DNA of 36,397 nucleotides from Candidatus Aenigmatarchaeota archaeon (GCA_030614705.1 JAUWTN010000004.1:1-36397); one strand, 5' to 3'. Shown: positions 1-8,205, counted from the first letter of the stretch. Notes: generated by a model from the letters alone, not told the origin. A program made the numbers and translations.

Positions 1-94
1 CCCACTGAAACAGATAATCACAGCATGCGCAGAGGGCGCAATTGCTGCAAATTCCGCTCATCTTGAACTTAATTCAGAAAAGAAGTCTGAGTGA
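1..94 (+). CDS. trxB: Thioredoxin reductase, C-terminal end (partial)
   Basis: Only the last 30 codons are in the window, read from base 2 to a TGA stop at 92-94. The peptide contains KQIITACAEGAIAANSA, which matches the end of the FAD-binding domain of thioredoxin reductases (typically RQ-V-TA-G-GA-AA-SA), where the helix contacts FAD. The family passes electrons from NADPH to thioredoxin-like disulfide proteins. The body of the gene and its CxxC active site lie upstream of the window, so function rests on this tail alone. A CGWC thioredoxin-fold protein at 33319-34167 is a possible partner, but nothing here links them. Confidence 0.7.
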   Translation, partial: PLKQIITACAEGAIAANSAHLELNSEKKSE

Positions 95-103
95 ATCTAC
101 TTA

Positions 104-112
104 TTATATAAA
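104..112 (+). promoter_or_regulatory. TATA box for the 128-361 gene
   Basis: TTATATAAA lies about 20 nt before the GTG start at 128 and just after the trxB stop, which is the spacing of an archaeal leaderless promoter. No Shine-Dalgarno sequence precedes the GTG. Confidence 0.4.
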
Positions 113-127
113 CTAATTAAATTATAG

Positions 128-361
128 GTGAATAGAATTTCAGAGAAATATTCCGAGAGAATTCCTGAAGAAGGGAACTATAAAACAGTAATATTTGAAA
201 GAAAATATGGTGTAGATATCACTAATTATTCCACAACAACAGAAGTTGATAGATTTATAGAAAGTCAAATTGGGAGAGAACCAGGGATTATAAATTCAGA
301 TATGAAAAGTTATGATATTGAGGGATTGTTTGATAGAACAATAGAAGATATTGAGGATTAA
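128..361 (+). CDS. Small hypothetical protein (77 aa)
   Basis: I do not recognise this protein. It is acidic and charged, with no membrane segment, no cysteine pair and no obvious motif. It starts at GTG 128, a position set by the TATA box about 20 nt upstream. Its TAA stop is 16 nt before the histidine phosphatase gene, so the two probably share a transcript. It resembles other orphan genes in this window (near 3.9, 19.4 and 22.8 kb) only in having its own TATA box and a short acidic product. The reading frame looks real from codon composition and spacing. Confidence 0.5.
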   Translation: MNRISEKYSERIPEEGNYKTVIFERKYGVDITNYSTTTEVDRFIESQIGREPGIINSDMKSYDIEGLFDRTIEDIED

Positions 362-377
362 ATAAATAGAATCTATT

Positions 378-959
378 ATGTTAACCTTTTATCTGGTAAG
401 ACACGGAACCACTGAAAGCAATCATAAATCAATTATCATGGGGCAAATAGACAGTCCTTTAACTGAGAAAGGTTTGAAGAACGCAAATACTCTTGCAAAA
501 AAACTGAAAGATTTAAAATTTGATTTTGTTTATTCTAGTGATTTAGGTAGAGCTTTTATAACAGCTTATAGAATATTGGAAAAACTCAAAATTAAACCAA
601 AAATTTACAGTTCCAAAGAATTAAGAGAAATTAACTATGGAATTTACGCAAACAGAACAAAAAAAGAAGTTAAAAAAGATTGCATTCAGTATAAAATTAA
701 CGCAGACTATATTTTTCCAAAAGGTGAGAGTTTCTATCAAATGCAAAACAGGGTTGTTAAATTCATTAAAAAACTGGAAAGAAAACACACCAATAAAAAA
801 TTGCTTATAATAACCCATGCCGGAGTTATCAGAGCGCTCAATTGCTTTTTTAATGATTACAATTTACAGGATAACCTAAAAATAAAAATCACTCATGAAT
901 ACATTGGTGAATTTGTCATTGACAAAGGAAAACTAATTTCTTATAGAAAATTAAATTAA
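378..959 (+). CDS. Histidine phosphatase family protein (phosphoglycerate mutase-like)
   Basis: A 193-aa cytosolic protein of the branch-2-like histidine phosphatase (PGM/cobC) superfamily. The phosphate-accepting histidine is in the RHG motif at residues 8-10 (YLVRHGTTESN). The conserved SSDLGRA arginine is near residue 58, and the second catalytic histidine is in the THAGVIR motif at about 147. These residues catalyse phosphoryl transfer through a phosphohistidine. The length fits single-domain phosphatases such as cobC or broad-specificity sugar phosphatases. The substrate cannot be read from the sequence. It sits 16 nt after the small orphan gene on the same strand. The family call is firm; a role as glycolytic phosphoglycerate mutase is unlikely given the divergence. 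Confidence 0.85.
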   Translation: MLTFYLVRHGTTESNHKSIIMGQIDSPLTEKGLKNANTLAKKLKDLKFDFVYSSDLGRAFITAYRILEKLKIKPKIYSSKELREINYGIYANRTKKEVKKDCIQYKINADYIFPKGESFYQMQNRVVKFIKKLERKHTNKKLLIITHAGVIRALNCFFNDYNLQDNLKIKITHEYIGEFVIDKGKLISYRKLN

Positions 960-983
960 TGAAAAATTATTTAGATTATCTTG

Positions 984-1409
984 TCAATAATCCTTAAATA
1001 AATCATAATTTTTAGAAATCTTTGGTTTATAACCTGGTGTGCCTGGCAAAAATTCAGGAATCTCAGTTATATCCAATCTTATTCTTTCAGGATTAATCAA
1101 TTTCTGATAGGTTCCCTCCACATCTTCTCTTAAAAATTCCAGAACATCAATTAAAGGTTGATATTCATGATAAATAAATTTGCCAGAATCCCTTAATCTG
1201 TTAATAATATTGATTTCTTTCCAGAATTTTGCTCCATCAGGCAAATCATCATCCAAACCTTTCAATTTAGAATATTCCCTCAACATTGCGAGTGGGAGAT
1301 TTAGAGTTATATGTGCTGCATCAGAAACTGCATCATCAACAGGAACATAAGCCGTAACTTCAATAGCAATTTGATCAAAATAGTTATCAACCAAACCATT
1401 CACATCCAT
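984..1409 (-). CDS. Hypothetical protein (141 aa)
   Basis: I do not recognise this protein. It is soluble and mildly acidic, with mixed helix and strand potential and a C-terminal stretch rich in proline and glycine (EIPEFLPGTPGYKPKIS). There is no signal peptide or cysteine. It is converging on the phosphatase gene and ends with TGA, one of several bona fide TGA stops in the window. AT-rich, TATA-like DNA precedes the ATG at 1409. Confidence 0.5.
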   Translation of the reverse strand: MDVNGLVDNYFDQIAIEVTAYVPVDDAVSDAAHITLNLPLAMLREYSKLKGLDDDLPDGAKFWKEINIINRLRDSGKFIYHEYQPLIDVLEFLREDVEGTYQKLINPERIRLDITEIPEFLPGTPGYKPKISKNYDLFKDY

Positions 1410-1501
1410 ATCTAATAGAATTCTTAAATATTAAAAGAAATTCTGTTTTTTCTCAAAATGATTATTATTTTGATAATTTACAAAAAGATTATTTTAATAT
1501 G

Positions 1502-1936
1502 TTAGAATTTACTTTTACTATATTCTTTAGGTTTCATTTCTCTTATAATATCAATTCCTGGAATTCCAAGAACTTCATCCAATGTTTTAAGTTCATCTAA
1601 TTGATTTGAAGGAACAAATATTTTATTTACTACATGATTACTGGCTATTTCATATAATGCATATTCTCTCATTTCTGAATCATAAAGCTCGAATTTCCTC
1701 GTTTCAGGATCAATCTCCCCTAAATTCATTATTCCATGTTGAGGAACTATTGCCAGCAAAGCATATTGTTGTGCAGGTTCACCAAGTATTTCAGATATAC
1801 TCCGTATTTCAGGTTTAGATATGTGCGCATATACAGAAGATAAACAATCAAAATCTGGCCTAATTACATCCCCTAATTCAAGCACTTTCTCTATATCCAC
1901 AGGTGCATAACCACCCTCCAATTTAGGTTTCTCCAT
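1502..1936 (-). CDS. Hypothetical protein (144 aa)
   Basis: I do not recognise this protein. It is soluble and acidic, with two regions reading EKVLELGDVIRPDF and LDEVLGIPGIDIIREM that look like regular alpha/beta elements but match no family I can name. It lies upstream of the 984-1409 orphan on the same strand with a gap of about 90 nt, and a TATA-like stretch precedes its own ATG, so the two may be transcribed separately. Confidence 0.5.
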   Translation of the reverse strand: MEKPKLEGGYAPVDIEKVLELGDVIRPDFDCLSSVYAHISKPEIRSISEILGEPAQQYALLAIVPQHGIMNLGEIDPETRKFELYDSEMREYALYEIASNHVVNKIFVPSNQLDELKTLDEVLGIPGIDIIREMKPKEYSKSKF

Positions 1937-2010
1937 ATATTCAGAAGTAAATAAAGTATTTATAACAGGTATTTGTTACTATTTTACAGTTAAGATAAAA
2001 AAGATTAATG

Positions 2011-2424
2011 TTATCCCAAAGGATTATAATTCCCTTTTACAAGATTTTGAACAGGAATAAAAAGTGGTTGCGGCAGATTATTCCAGTCAAACCAAGCCCA
2101 ATTCTCACACCTATCAGGTTCCATTATTTTTACTTCTCCGGAATCATATTCAGAAACCATGAAAATTGTAACATAATGTTTGTTATCCTTATCAAAAATA
2201 TCATTGGTCGCAGTAAAAAACCGGATATTTTTGATTTTTATTCCCGCTTCTTCCATTGTTTCTCTTTCTGCGCATTCTTCCCAGGTTTCATTAAACTCCA
2301 GATGTCCGCCGGGAAACTGCCAGGTTCCATCTCCATGAGCATTCTTTCTTTTACCAAGAAGCACTTTATTATCCTTGATTATTATAACTCCTACACCCAC
2401 ACCAACCTTAGGTTTAACTTCCAT
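2011..2424 (-). CDS. Nudix hydrolase (NUDT15/MutT-like)
   Basis: A 137-aa Nudix-fold pyrophosphohydrolase. The Nudix box (G-x5-E-x7-RE-U-x-EE-x-GU) lies at about residues 40-62, reading GHLEFNETWEECAERETMEE followed by AGI. Its glutamates bind the catalytic metal. The preceding WQFPGGHLEF is typical of the NUDT15/NUDT1-like subgroup that hydrolyses (d)NTPs or oxidised nucleotides, but the substrate is not certain from sequence. Its start lies 2 nt after the panD stop, so the two are almost certainly one operon. No obvious pathway ties a Nudix enzyme to beta-alanine synthesis. Confidence 0.88.
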   Translation of the reverse strand: MEVKPKVGVGVGVIIIKDNKVLLGKRKNAHGDGTWQFPGGHLEFNETWEECAERETMEEAGIKIKNIRFFTATNDIFDKDNKHYVTIFMVSEYDSGEVKIMEPDRCENWAWFDWNNLPQPLFIPVQNLVKGNYNPLG

Positions 2425-2426
2425 AT

Positions 2427-2768
2427 TTATATATTCCTCACAAAATAGTTATTCTCATCAACAAGAATATTTTTTGGTTTAATCAATTTATCTGTTAATT
2501 CAAAACCCATTATAATTATCTCTTCTCCCTTTTCGATTAAATGGGCTGAACTTCCATTCATGCAGATAATTCCTGAATTTCTTTCTCCCTGAATTATATA
2601 AGTATCCAGTCTTGCCCCGGTTGTATTACTCACAACCAGAACTTTCTCGCCTTCCCAGAAACCCGCTTTTTCCATCAGGTCTTCATCAATGGTGATACTT
2701 CCAATATAATCCAAATTGGCTTCAGTCACAATTGCTTTATGGATTTTTGACCTTAATACCTGTCTCAT
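2427..2768 (-). CDS. panD: Aspartate 1-decarboxylase (pyruvoyl-dependent)
   Basis: A 113-aa protein matching bacterial PanD, which makes beta-alanine from L-aspartate for pantothenate and coenzyme A. PanD self-cleaves at a Gly-Ser bond to form the pyruvoyl cofactor. Here the bond is G23-S24 in LDYIGSITID. The N-terminal K-x-H (KIHKAIVTEA), the TGARLDTYII segment with the substrate-binding arginine and catalytic tyrosine, and the GSSAHL motif are all present. It is slightly shorter than the usual ~126 aa at the C-terminus. Most archaea use a PLP-dependent decarboxylase for this step, so a PanD here suggests transfer from bacteria. It is the first gene of a pair with the Nudix gene. Confidence 0.9.
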   Translation of the reverse strand: MRQVLRSKIHKAIVTEANLDYIGSITIDEDLMEKAGFWEGEKVLVVSNTTGARLDTYIIQGERNSGIICMNGSSAHLIEKGEEIIIMGFELTDKLIKPKNILVDENNYFVRNI

Positions 2769-2805
2769 AATTAATTATTAAATTTGAAGATTCAAAAACA
2801 AATTT

Positions 2806-3747
2806 TTATAAACCAAAATCCACCCTCTTTGGTTTTTTCGGTTTGGGGATTTTGAAACTCATCTGTTTTTCTGTTGGGGATTTTTTTATTTCATTTATTT
2901 CGAACTTTTTAATATTGTATTTTTTTCGGGCAATTTCAATAATTCTGTAAACTCTTCCAGTGTAATCTTTTGGGGCAGAGGCTTTCCTGTAGAGGGTTAA
3001 ATATCTGGAATATAATATTGGATATTCTTTTTTAATCATAGAAAAAACCCGGTCTTTGCAAGAGGATTTTAATCCAAGAATCCCTGGAATTAAATCCCTT
3101 GCTCCCGCATCCCTCACTGCTTTTATTGTTTGGTTTATACTTCCAACACTGTCTGTCAGGTAAGGAAATATTGGCATGAATAATACTCCAACAGTTATTC
3201 CTGCATCAGACAATTGCCTTATTGCATCAAGACGTTCATTTGCTGAAGATGCTCTTGGCTCAATTTTTTTGCAAATATTTTCATCAAGAGTTGTTAAAGT
3301 AATATTTACCATCAAATTGCTGGTTTTTGCCATCTCCGAAAGCAGGTCAATATCACGCAAAATAAGGTTTGATTTTGTGCAAACAAATAAAGGGGTTCTG
3401 TGCTTTGCAAAAACCTTTAAAACCTGTCTTGTGATTTCAGATTTCTTTTCCGCGGGCTGGTAAGGGTCGCACACTGAACCTAAACTAACAGGTTCGCCTT
3501 TCCAGGTTTTCCTTGATAACTCTTTCTCAAGAACTTCCGCAGCATTCATCTTTACAAGAATTTTATTGTCAAACTCCGCATCTTTGTTATAACCTAAATA
3601 CTCATGAGTATATCTTGCGAAACAGTAAGGACAGGAATGCTCGCATCCCCGATAAGGATTTGCTCCCCAGCTAAACGGGAGAAATTTCCTGCTGATTTTG
3701 TGCAAAAATGATTTACACTCAATTTGCTGATAGTTTGGCTGCATCAT
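2806..3747 (-). CDS. SplB-like radical SAM protein
   Basis: A 313-aa cytosolic radical SAM protein of the SplB-related / Rv2578c-PA0069 type. The [4Fe-4S]-binding cluster motif CxxxCxxC is at about residues 35-42 (GCEHSCPYCFAR), preceded by WGANPYRGC, which is typical of this subgroup. The following GSVCDPYQPAE and VNITLTTLD segments fit the radical SAM barrel. The basic C-terminus ends in a proline/lysine-rich tail (KIPKPKKPKR). The family is homologous to spore photoproduct lyase, but the cellular reaction of this subgroup is not settled, so I do not assign DNA repair. Translation starts at the first of two adjacent ATG codons. Confidence 0.85.
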   Translation of the reverse strand: MMQPNYQQIECKSFLHKISRKFLPFSWGANPYRGCEHSCPYCFARYTHEYLGYNKDAEFDNKILVKMNAAEVLEKELSRKTWKGEPVSLGSVCDPYQPAEKKSEITRQVLKVFAKHRTPLFVCTKSNLILRDIDLLSEMAKTSNLMVNITLTTLDENICKKIEPRASSANERLDAIRQLSDAGITVGVLFMPIFPYLTDSVGSINQTIKAVRDAGARDLIPGILGLKSSCKDRVFSMIKKEYPILYSRYLTLYRKASAPKDYTGRVYRIIEIARKKYNIKKFEINEIKKSPTEKQMSFKIPKPKKPKRVDFGL

Positions 3748-3838
3748 TACTATATTTTGAATAATAGTTTTGTTTTCATTATCTAAGTTATATCCTTTGG
3801 ATTATACAATAATTGAGTAGTTCATTTCCAAAACAAAG

Positions 3839-3848
3839 TTATATATAT
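3839..3848 (+). promoter_or_regulatory. TATA box for the 3864-4250 gene
   Basis: TTATATATAT lies about 20 nt before the ATG at 3864, in the 116-nt divergent gap with the radical SAM gene. Spacing suggests leaderless or near-leaderless transcription. Confidence 0.45.
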
Positions 3849-3863
3849 TAAATTATATTATTT

Positions 3864-4250
3864 ATGAGTAAAGCTGAAATGGATACTTTAAGAACATACC
3901 TTAAAGAAGCAGGGAATCTTGAGTTTGAAGATGGAAAAGAAATAACTTCTGAATTTGGTGAAATTGAATTTTATAGAGGAGTGCCCGCAGGTCCAACAGT
4001 TGCTTATACTCCTAATGGTTGGGAGGAAGAATATTCATTTAGGTTTGCAAAATATTGTTCACGCATCTCAGACGCAATAGAAGAGTTAGGATATAAAGGA
4101 GAACTTAATATAACAAAAACTTTTGAAGATGGTGATATAGAACAGGTTCTAAGTTTTACAACAAAAGGTCCCTATGCTATTAAAATTGATGATAAAAAAA
4201 TTACAATCCACAGTGAAGAAGGATTACATCTTTTAGAATATCTTTTCTAA
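3864..4250 (+). CDS. Hypothetical protein (128 aa)
   Basis: I do not recognise this protein. It is acidic and soluble, with alternating strand-like segments (GEIEFYRGV, YSFRFAKYCSRI, GELNITKTF) and no membrane segment. It has its own TATA box. The stop is 26 nt before htpX, so it may be the first gene of a two-gene transcript. Nothing in the sequence points to a function. Confidence 0.5.
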   Translation: MSKAEMDTLRTYLKEAGNLEFEDGKEITSEFGEIEFYRGVPAGPTVAYTPNGWEEEYSFRFAKYCSRISDAIEELGYKGELNITKTFEDGDIEQVLSFTTKGPYAIKIDDKKITIHSEEGLHLLEYLF

Positions 4251-4276
4251 ATACCCTAATATTTAAATACTTAATT

Positions 4277-5110
4277 ATGGCACTTATAAGAACTACTCTG
4301 TTATTGAGTTTATTAACCGGAATATTCCTTGGAGGAGGATTTCTGATTGCGGGGGCTGAAGGGGCAATGATAGCTCTGGTATTCGCGATATTCATGAACT
4401 TCTTTTCCTACTGGTACAGCGATAAAATCGTCCTGAAAATGTACAAAGCAACACCTTTAAAAAATGCTGAACTTGAAGAAACAGTTCACAAACTTGCAAA
4501 AAAAGCGAAGATTGCAAACCCAAAATTATATTTAATGAAAAGCGGGGTTCCAAATGCTTTTGCAACAGGAAGAAATGACAAACATGCTGCAGTTGTTGTG
4601 TCAGCCGGACTTTTAAACAATCTTGAAAAGGAAGAAATTGAAGGGGTTCTTGCCCACGAATTATCCCACATAAAAAATCATGATATTTTAATTTCATCCA
4701 TGGCAGCGACAATGGGTGGGGCTATTTCTTTCATTGCAAACATGGCGTGGTGGAATATGTTCCTTGGAGGGGGTGATGAAGATAACAATATGTTGATGTT
4801 CCTTCCAATGTTAATTTTAGCTCCAATCAGTGCAACAATTGTGCAGTTATCAATTTCAAGAACCCGAGAATATGGGGCTGATTATTCTGCGGGAGTTCTC
4901 ACAAAAAATCCAAAAGGTCTTGCAAATGCTCTCAGAAAACTGGAAAGTTTCTCAAATGCAAATCCTGTGAAAGGCAATGCAGCAACAGCCCACTTGTTTA
5001 TAATTAATCCATTCAAAGCAGACGCAATGTCAAAATTATTCTCAACCCATCCATCAACAAAAGAGAGGATTCAGAAACTTGAAGAGTTGGAGAAGAAATT
5101 AAATTGTTAA
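4277..5110 (+). CDS. htpX: HtpX-like membrane zinc metalloprotease (M48)
   Basis: A 277-aa integral membrane protease of family M48B, of the size usual for HtpX. Two N-terminal hydrophobic segments (about residues 5-25 and 30-48) precede the catalytic domain. The zinc site is HELSH at residues 127-131, with the third ligand glutamate in TREYGADYSAG near 198. A second hydrophobic region (about 145-195) separates them. HtpX proteases act on misfolded membrane proteins at the cytoplasmic face. The C-terminal FSTHPSTKERIQKLE motif is also characteristic of the family. It is probably cotranscribed with the upstream orphan gene. Confidence 0.95.
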   Translation: MALIRTTLLLSLLTGIFLGGGFLIAGAEGAMIALVFAIFMNFFSYWYSDKIVLKMYKATPLKNAELEETVHKLAKKAKIANPKLYLMKSGVPNAFATGRNDKHAAVVVSAGLLNNLEKEEIEGVLAHELSHIKNHDILISSMAATMGGAISFIANMAWWNMFLGGGDEDNNMLMFLPMLILAPISATIVQLSISRTREYGADYSAGVLTKNPKGLANALRKLESFSNANPVKGNAATAHLFIINPFKADAMSKLFSTHPSTKERIQKLEELEKKLNC

Positions 5111-5165
5111 TATGAACTAATTAAATTCAACCTATTTTCTTAGTAAATCTTCATCAATATTTAAT

Positions 5166-5279
5166 TTATATATTTTCTAATTTCAGTTTTTTTCTAAGAT
5201 TTTCCATATTACCTACAGAGATCTTTCTATTTTTCATGATTAATTTGGCTCTTTCAATATACTCCAATCTCAATTCCAT
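5166..5279 (-). CDS. Possible small basic protein (37 aa)
   Basis: A short frame beginning MELRLEYIERAKLIMKNRKI and ending in LRKKLKLENI, then TAA, lies in the 220-nt gap between htpX and the uS17 gene. Composition (K, R, E, L, I, no rare residues) resembles a helical archaeal protein rather than random AT-rich translation. No clear TATA box or ribosome site was identified, and no family is recognised. It may be noise. Confidence 0.3.
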   Translation of the reverse strand: MELRLEYIERAKLIMKNRKISVGNMENLRKKLKLENI

Positions 5280-5330
5280 ATTAATACCTAAATTTCAAGT
5301 ATAATCTAAAAATAACTAAAGAATTTAAAT

Positions 5331-5648
5331 TTATAACTTCTTAACAACAACGTGCCTTTTTGTCTTTGAAACAGGTCTGCATTCAGCAACCAGTACCTGA
5401 TCTCCTTTCTTCAGTTTAATGCATTTTGGCTTGTGAACGCTGTATCTCTTTTTCCTTCGCTCATATCTCTCGTATTTCTTGATAAATCTAAGGTATTTTC
5501 TCTCAATTACAGCTGTATTCTGAGGGGCTGTTGAAACAACCGTTCCTGTAATAGTTTTGCCTCTTACCTTTAAACTCCCGTGAAAAGGACAATCTTCACT
5601 CTCACAGTTCTCTTCAGGATATTTAACATCTAGACCTATGCTTCTCAT
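5331..5648 (-). CDS. rps17: 30S ribosomal protein uS17
   Basis: A 105-aa protein of the archaeal/eukaryotic uS17 (S11e) type, a small-subunit protein that binds 16S rRNA. The signature CPFHGSLKVRGKTITGTVVS is followed by the OB-fold core ending in KKGDQVLVAECRPVSKTKRHVVV, which matches the family closely. In many archaea rps17 sits in the S10/spc operon. Here it stands apart, following a zinc ribbon gene on the same strand by 19 nt, as expected from scattered ribosomal operons in reduced archaeal genomes. Confidence 0.95.
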   Translation of the reverse strand: MRSIGLDVKYPEENCESEDCPFHGSLKVRGKTITGTVVSTAPQNTAVIERKYLRFIKKYERYERRKKRYSVHKPKCIKLKKGDQVLVAECRPVSKTKRHVVVKKL

Positions 5649-5667
5649 AACAATAAAAGAAAAATAA

Positions 5668-5946
5668 TTAATCTATTACTTTAATCACTTTTCCCTCGGT
5701 TAATGCCTCCCATGGAAATGACCATTTATCCCCTGAATTCACTTTCAGAGGCATCGCCGCAACTTTCCCATAGGAATCAATTTCCACTATAAATTCCCTG
5801 CCACACTCTGTATTTTCGCATACATGAGAGCTTTTGTTATTTTTCCTCACATTAAATTTTTTATCTTTTCTGTATTCCATCTCAAGATCACCTAAATGAA
5901 TGGTATTACAAAAAGGACAATTTGCTTCGTACTTAACCACGACCAT
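5668..5946 (-). CDS. Zinc ribbon protein (92 aa)
   Basis: A small protein with paired cysteine motifs: NCPFC near the N-terminus and VCENTECGREFIVEI about 35 residues later, which together look like a zinc ribbon. No named family is recognised. The frame stays open to 5985, but I prefer the ATG at 5946: a TATA-like ATTTATAC lies about 20 nt upstream of it, inside the longer version. It sits between the T2SSF pair and rps17 on the same strand. Nucleic-acid or protein binding is a guess from the zinc ribbon alone. Confidence 0.6.
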   Translation of the reverse strand: MVVVKYEANCPFCNTIHLGDLEMEYRKDKKFNVRKNNKSSHVCENTECGREFIVEIDSYGKVAAMPLKVNSGDKWSFPWEALTEGKVIKVID

Positions 5947-5985
5947 AATATATATTAAAGAGTATAAATGGACAATATAATCCAA

Positions 5986-6663
5986 TTAAAATAAAATCAT
6001 AACAAATATAAACGTTATTGTGCACAAAATAATCATATGCTTAAGCCCGGAAACAAAAGAATCTTCAATCATTTTTCCTAAAGTGAGTCCAAGAAATATT
6101 GATTCTATGAACACTAAATGAATAAATATATCTTTATATTGAAGAATTTCAACAGTCTCAAAATAAGGTATGAAGAAATTAAAAACAATGAATATAATTC
6201 CGAGGAATACAAAGAATACAAAATAAAGAGAAATTAATTGAGGGAACAATTCGGTTTTTCGTTCTCTCTCAAGTTTTTTTGTTAAAGCCACATAATTATA
6301 TATCTCACCCATATTCTTGCCAATATCCTGACTAAACTGCGACACTTTATCCATTAAAATTACCAACCTGTCAATAAAATTATTATTCACTTTTTTTCCA
6401 AAATTTTTAATGGCCTTTTCAAACGGAACACCCCACTCAATCTGCAAACACATATTTCTTATAAATGGGGTGAGACACCCGTAATTTATATTTTTGCTTT
6501 TTTTCACCGCATCAACAAGAGACATCCCTGTTGAAGTATTGTTATAAACTTCCTGTATGAAGATTGGAAAATAATCATAAATTTCCTTATTTTTTGAATA
6601 CCGCCTATAAATAAAATAAACCGGAATTAAAAACCCAATAAAAACAGCGAGTTCAATTATCAT
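5986..6663 (-). CDS. T2SSF/FlaJ-like pilus membrane protein (225 aa)
   Basis: An integral membrane protein with the cytoplasmic helical T2SSF domain (roughly residues 25-140, with the FIQEVYNNTSTGMSLVDAVKKS and GEIYNYVAL segments) followed by membrane helices to the C-terminus, plus one N-terminal helix. Such proteins form the inner-membrane platform of archaeal type IV pili and archaella and work with an ATPase. Its ATG overlaps the TGA of the upstream T2SSF gene by ATGA, so the two are translationally coupled and probably form a heteromeric platform. No ATPase or pilin gene is next to the pair. Confidence 0.75.
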   Translation of the reverse strand: MIIELAVFIGFLIPVYFIYRRYSKNKEIYDYFPIFIQEVYNNTSTGMSLVDAVKKSKNINYGCLTPFIRNMCLQIEWGVPFEKAIKNFGKKVNNNFIDRLVILMDKVSQFSQDIGKNMGEIYNYVALTKKLERERKTELFPQLISLYFVFFVFLGIIFIVFNFFIPYFETVEILQYKDIFIHLVFIESIFLGLTLGKMIEDSFVSGLKHMIILCTITFIFVMILF

Positions 6664-7523
6664 ACTCTAACAACATTCAAAAATATAATAAAAGTTATTC
6701 CCACAACAGGAACAGCTGCATAAGTAATTAATTTTATCAAAAACAAAATATCATAAGACATAAAAATTGGTTCAATTAATGAAAAAGTGGTAAGAACAAT
6801 TATCAGCACAAGCGGTGCAATCAAAAGAGCAATTATAAAAATATCCGCCAGAAAACCCATCATGGAAGTATATTTCTGCTGCTTACCTTCATAAACATCC
6901 AGTTCTTTCTTAGTCTCTTCATTCAAATATAAACTTATGTTGCCCCCTGAAAGTATGGTGGACATAAAACCAAGGAGAAAGATTTTAAATGGTTTTGATG
7001 GTGTTCTTAAAGCAATACTTCTCATACTTGAAACAACATCTTCCCCCACCTGATAAATATTTTTGTAAACTCTCTCACACTCTTTTGAAAATTCTCCAAA
7101 CTCCTTTGCCTCAGCAACATATTTGAACATTCTTGTTGTTGGCACACCGCTCTTTGAAATGATATTCATGTAAGCAATACCAAGGGGCATATTTCGCTCA
7201 AGACTATCTAACTGCAGATTATATTTATAGAAAGGATAAAGGTAAAAAATTGTGGCAACCAAAAAAGTAATTGTTATGGTAATGATAAATGAACTCAAAA
7301 TTGAGAACAGAAAATCAAGCCTCCAGAAAACCAAAAACAACAACAAAAAATATACTGAAAAAACACTGAAACTTAAGAAACAATAGAAGAATAATTGACC
7401 AACATATTTTTCATAGATGATAGGATAATTGGATTTCTTAATTAATTCTTCAAGGGGTTTTAGATATTTTCCAAAATATTTTATACCAATTCTCTGGAAC
7501 AAATGAATTAAGTCCTGATACAT
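6660..7523 (-). CDS. T2SSF/FlaJ-like pilus membrane protein (287 aa)
   Basis: The first gene of a coupled pair of platform-type membrane proteins. It has an N-terminal soluble stretch, two membrane helices (about residues 45-100), a cytoplasmic T2SSF domain with GIAYMNIISKSGVPTTRMF and RTPSKPFKIFLLGFMSTILSGGNI, and C-terminal membrane helices. The last segments closely resemble the protein encoded at 20366-21223 (RTPSKEFKDLLLGLEATISSG), so the two loci are paralogous. The frame is open further upstream, but that part overlaps the divergent VTT gene, so I use the ATG at 7523. Confidence 0.75.
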   Translation of the reverse strand: MYQDLIHLFQRIGIKYFGKYLKPLEELIKKSNYPIIYEKYVGQLFFYCFLSFSVFSVYFLLLFLVFWRLDFLFSILSSFIITITITFLVATIFYLYPFYKYNLQLDSLERNMPLGIAYMNIISKSGVPTTRMFKYVAEAKEFGEFSKECERVYKNIYQVGEDVVSSMRSIALRTPSKPFKIFLLGFMSTILSGGNISLYLNEETKKELDVYEGKQQKYTSMMGFLADIFIIALLIAPLVLIIVLTTFSLIEPIFMSYDILFLIKLITYAAVPVVGITFIIFLNVVRV

Positions 7524-7545
7524 AATTAAAGATGTTTTATAAGTT

Positions 7546-8163
7546 ATGGTTTTCTTCAAAGGTTTTGGTGAAATAAAACACGAAGAAACTAAAAAAATGA
7601 TTAAAGCCGGAATTATAATAACCCTGCTTTTTATATTATTCTGCATAGCTCTGTTTATTTTAGCTAAAATATATCTGCCTATTGGTCTTTTATCGCATAT
7701 CGATTTATCCGGTTTTCTGGAGTATGGATACCTCGGACTGTTTGTAATAACTTTTTTTGGGGGAACCTTCTTTCCCGCAGGAAGTCCCGCAGTAGTCGCT
7801 GCAGCCGGAGTAATTGGAATGAATAAAACCACAGTGGCTTTTGTTGCTGCTGCAGGCTACACTTTAGGCACTATGGTAAATTATGCGTTTGCATACTGGC
7901 TTGGAATTCATTATGTTCAGAAAAAAATAGGGAAAGAAGTCTATAAAGAAATTGTCGGATGGTGGAATAAATGGGGAACTATTCTTCTAGTTACCTTTGC
8001 CCTGATTCCAGTGTTGCCTTTCAGTTATCTTGCATTATTGTGCGGGTTATTCAGATACAATATTGCTTATTTCATATTGATTAATTTTGGTTCCAATTTA
8101 CTGAATTCTTACTTATTTGTATACCTTGGAAGTTCTGCAGCTAATTGGATTGGGTTGTTTTAA
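7546..8163 (+). CDS. VTT/DedA (SNARE-associated Golgi) family membrane protein
   Basis: A 205-aa multi-pass membrane protein with a VTT domain. The motif FFGGTFFPAGSPAVVAAAGVIG with its following helix, the central charged segment and the C-terminal GSNLLNSYLFVYLG fit the YqaA/DedA branch. Members are implicated in lipid scrambling or flipping of polyprenyl phosphate carriers, but this subgroup is not assigned. The gene is divergent from the T2SSF pair with only 22 nt between starts. A TATA-like TTTATAAG at 7534-7541 is too close to this ATG, so the true start may be the in-frame ATG at 7597 (MIKAGIIITLLF). Confidence 0.75.
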   Translation: MVFFKGFGEIKHEETKKMIKAGIIITLLFILFCIALFILAKIYLPIGLLSHIDLSGFLEYGYLGLFVITFFGGTFFPAGSPAVVAAAGVIGMNKTTVAFVAAAGYTLGTMVNYAFAYWLGIHYVQKKIGKEVYKEIVGWWNKWGTILLVTFALIPVLPFSYLALLCGLFRYNIAYFILINFGSNLLNSYLFVYLGSSAANWIGLF

Positions 8164-8205
8164 GTCAGAATTCAAATTATAAATATTTTTGATGTTTACT
8201 AATTA

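Noticed and set aside
2008-2448. Long plus-strand open frame opposite the Nudix gene
   Set aside because: The Nudix box and operon with panD fix the minus strand as coding; the other frame is rich in Phe, Ile, His and has no family.
5145-5160. TTGATGA on the minus strand as a C/D box RNA
   Set aside because: No D box follows within a suitable distance.
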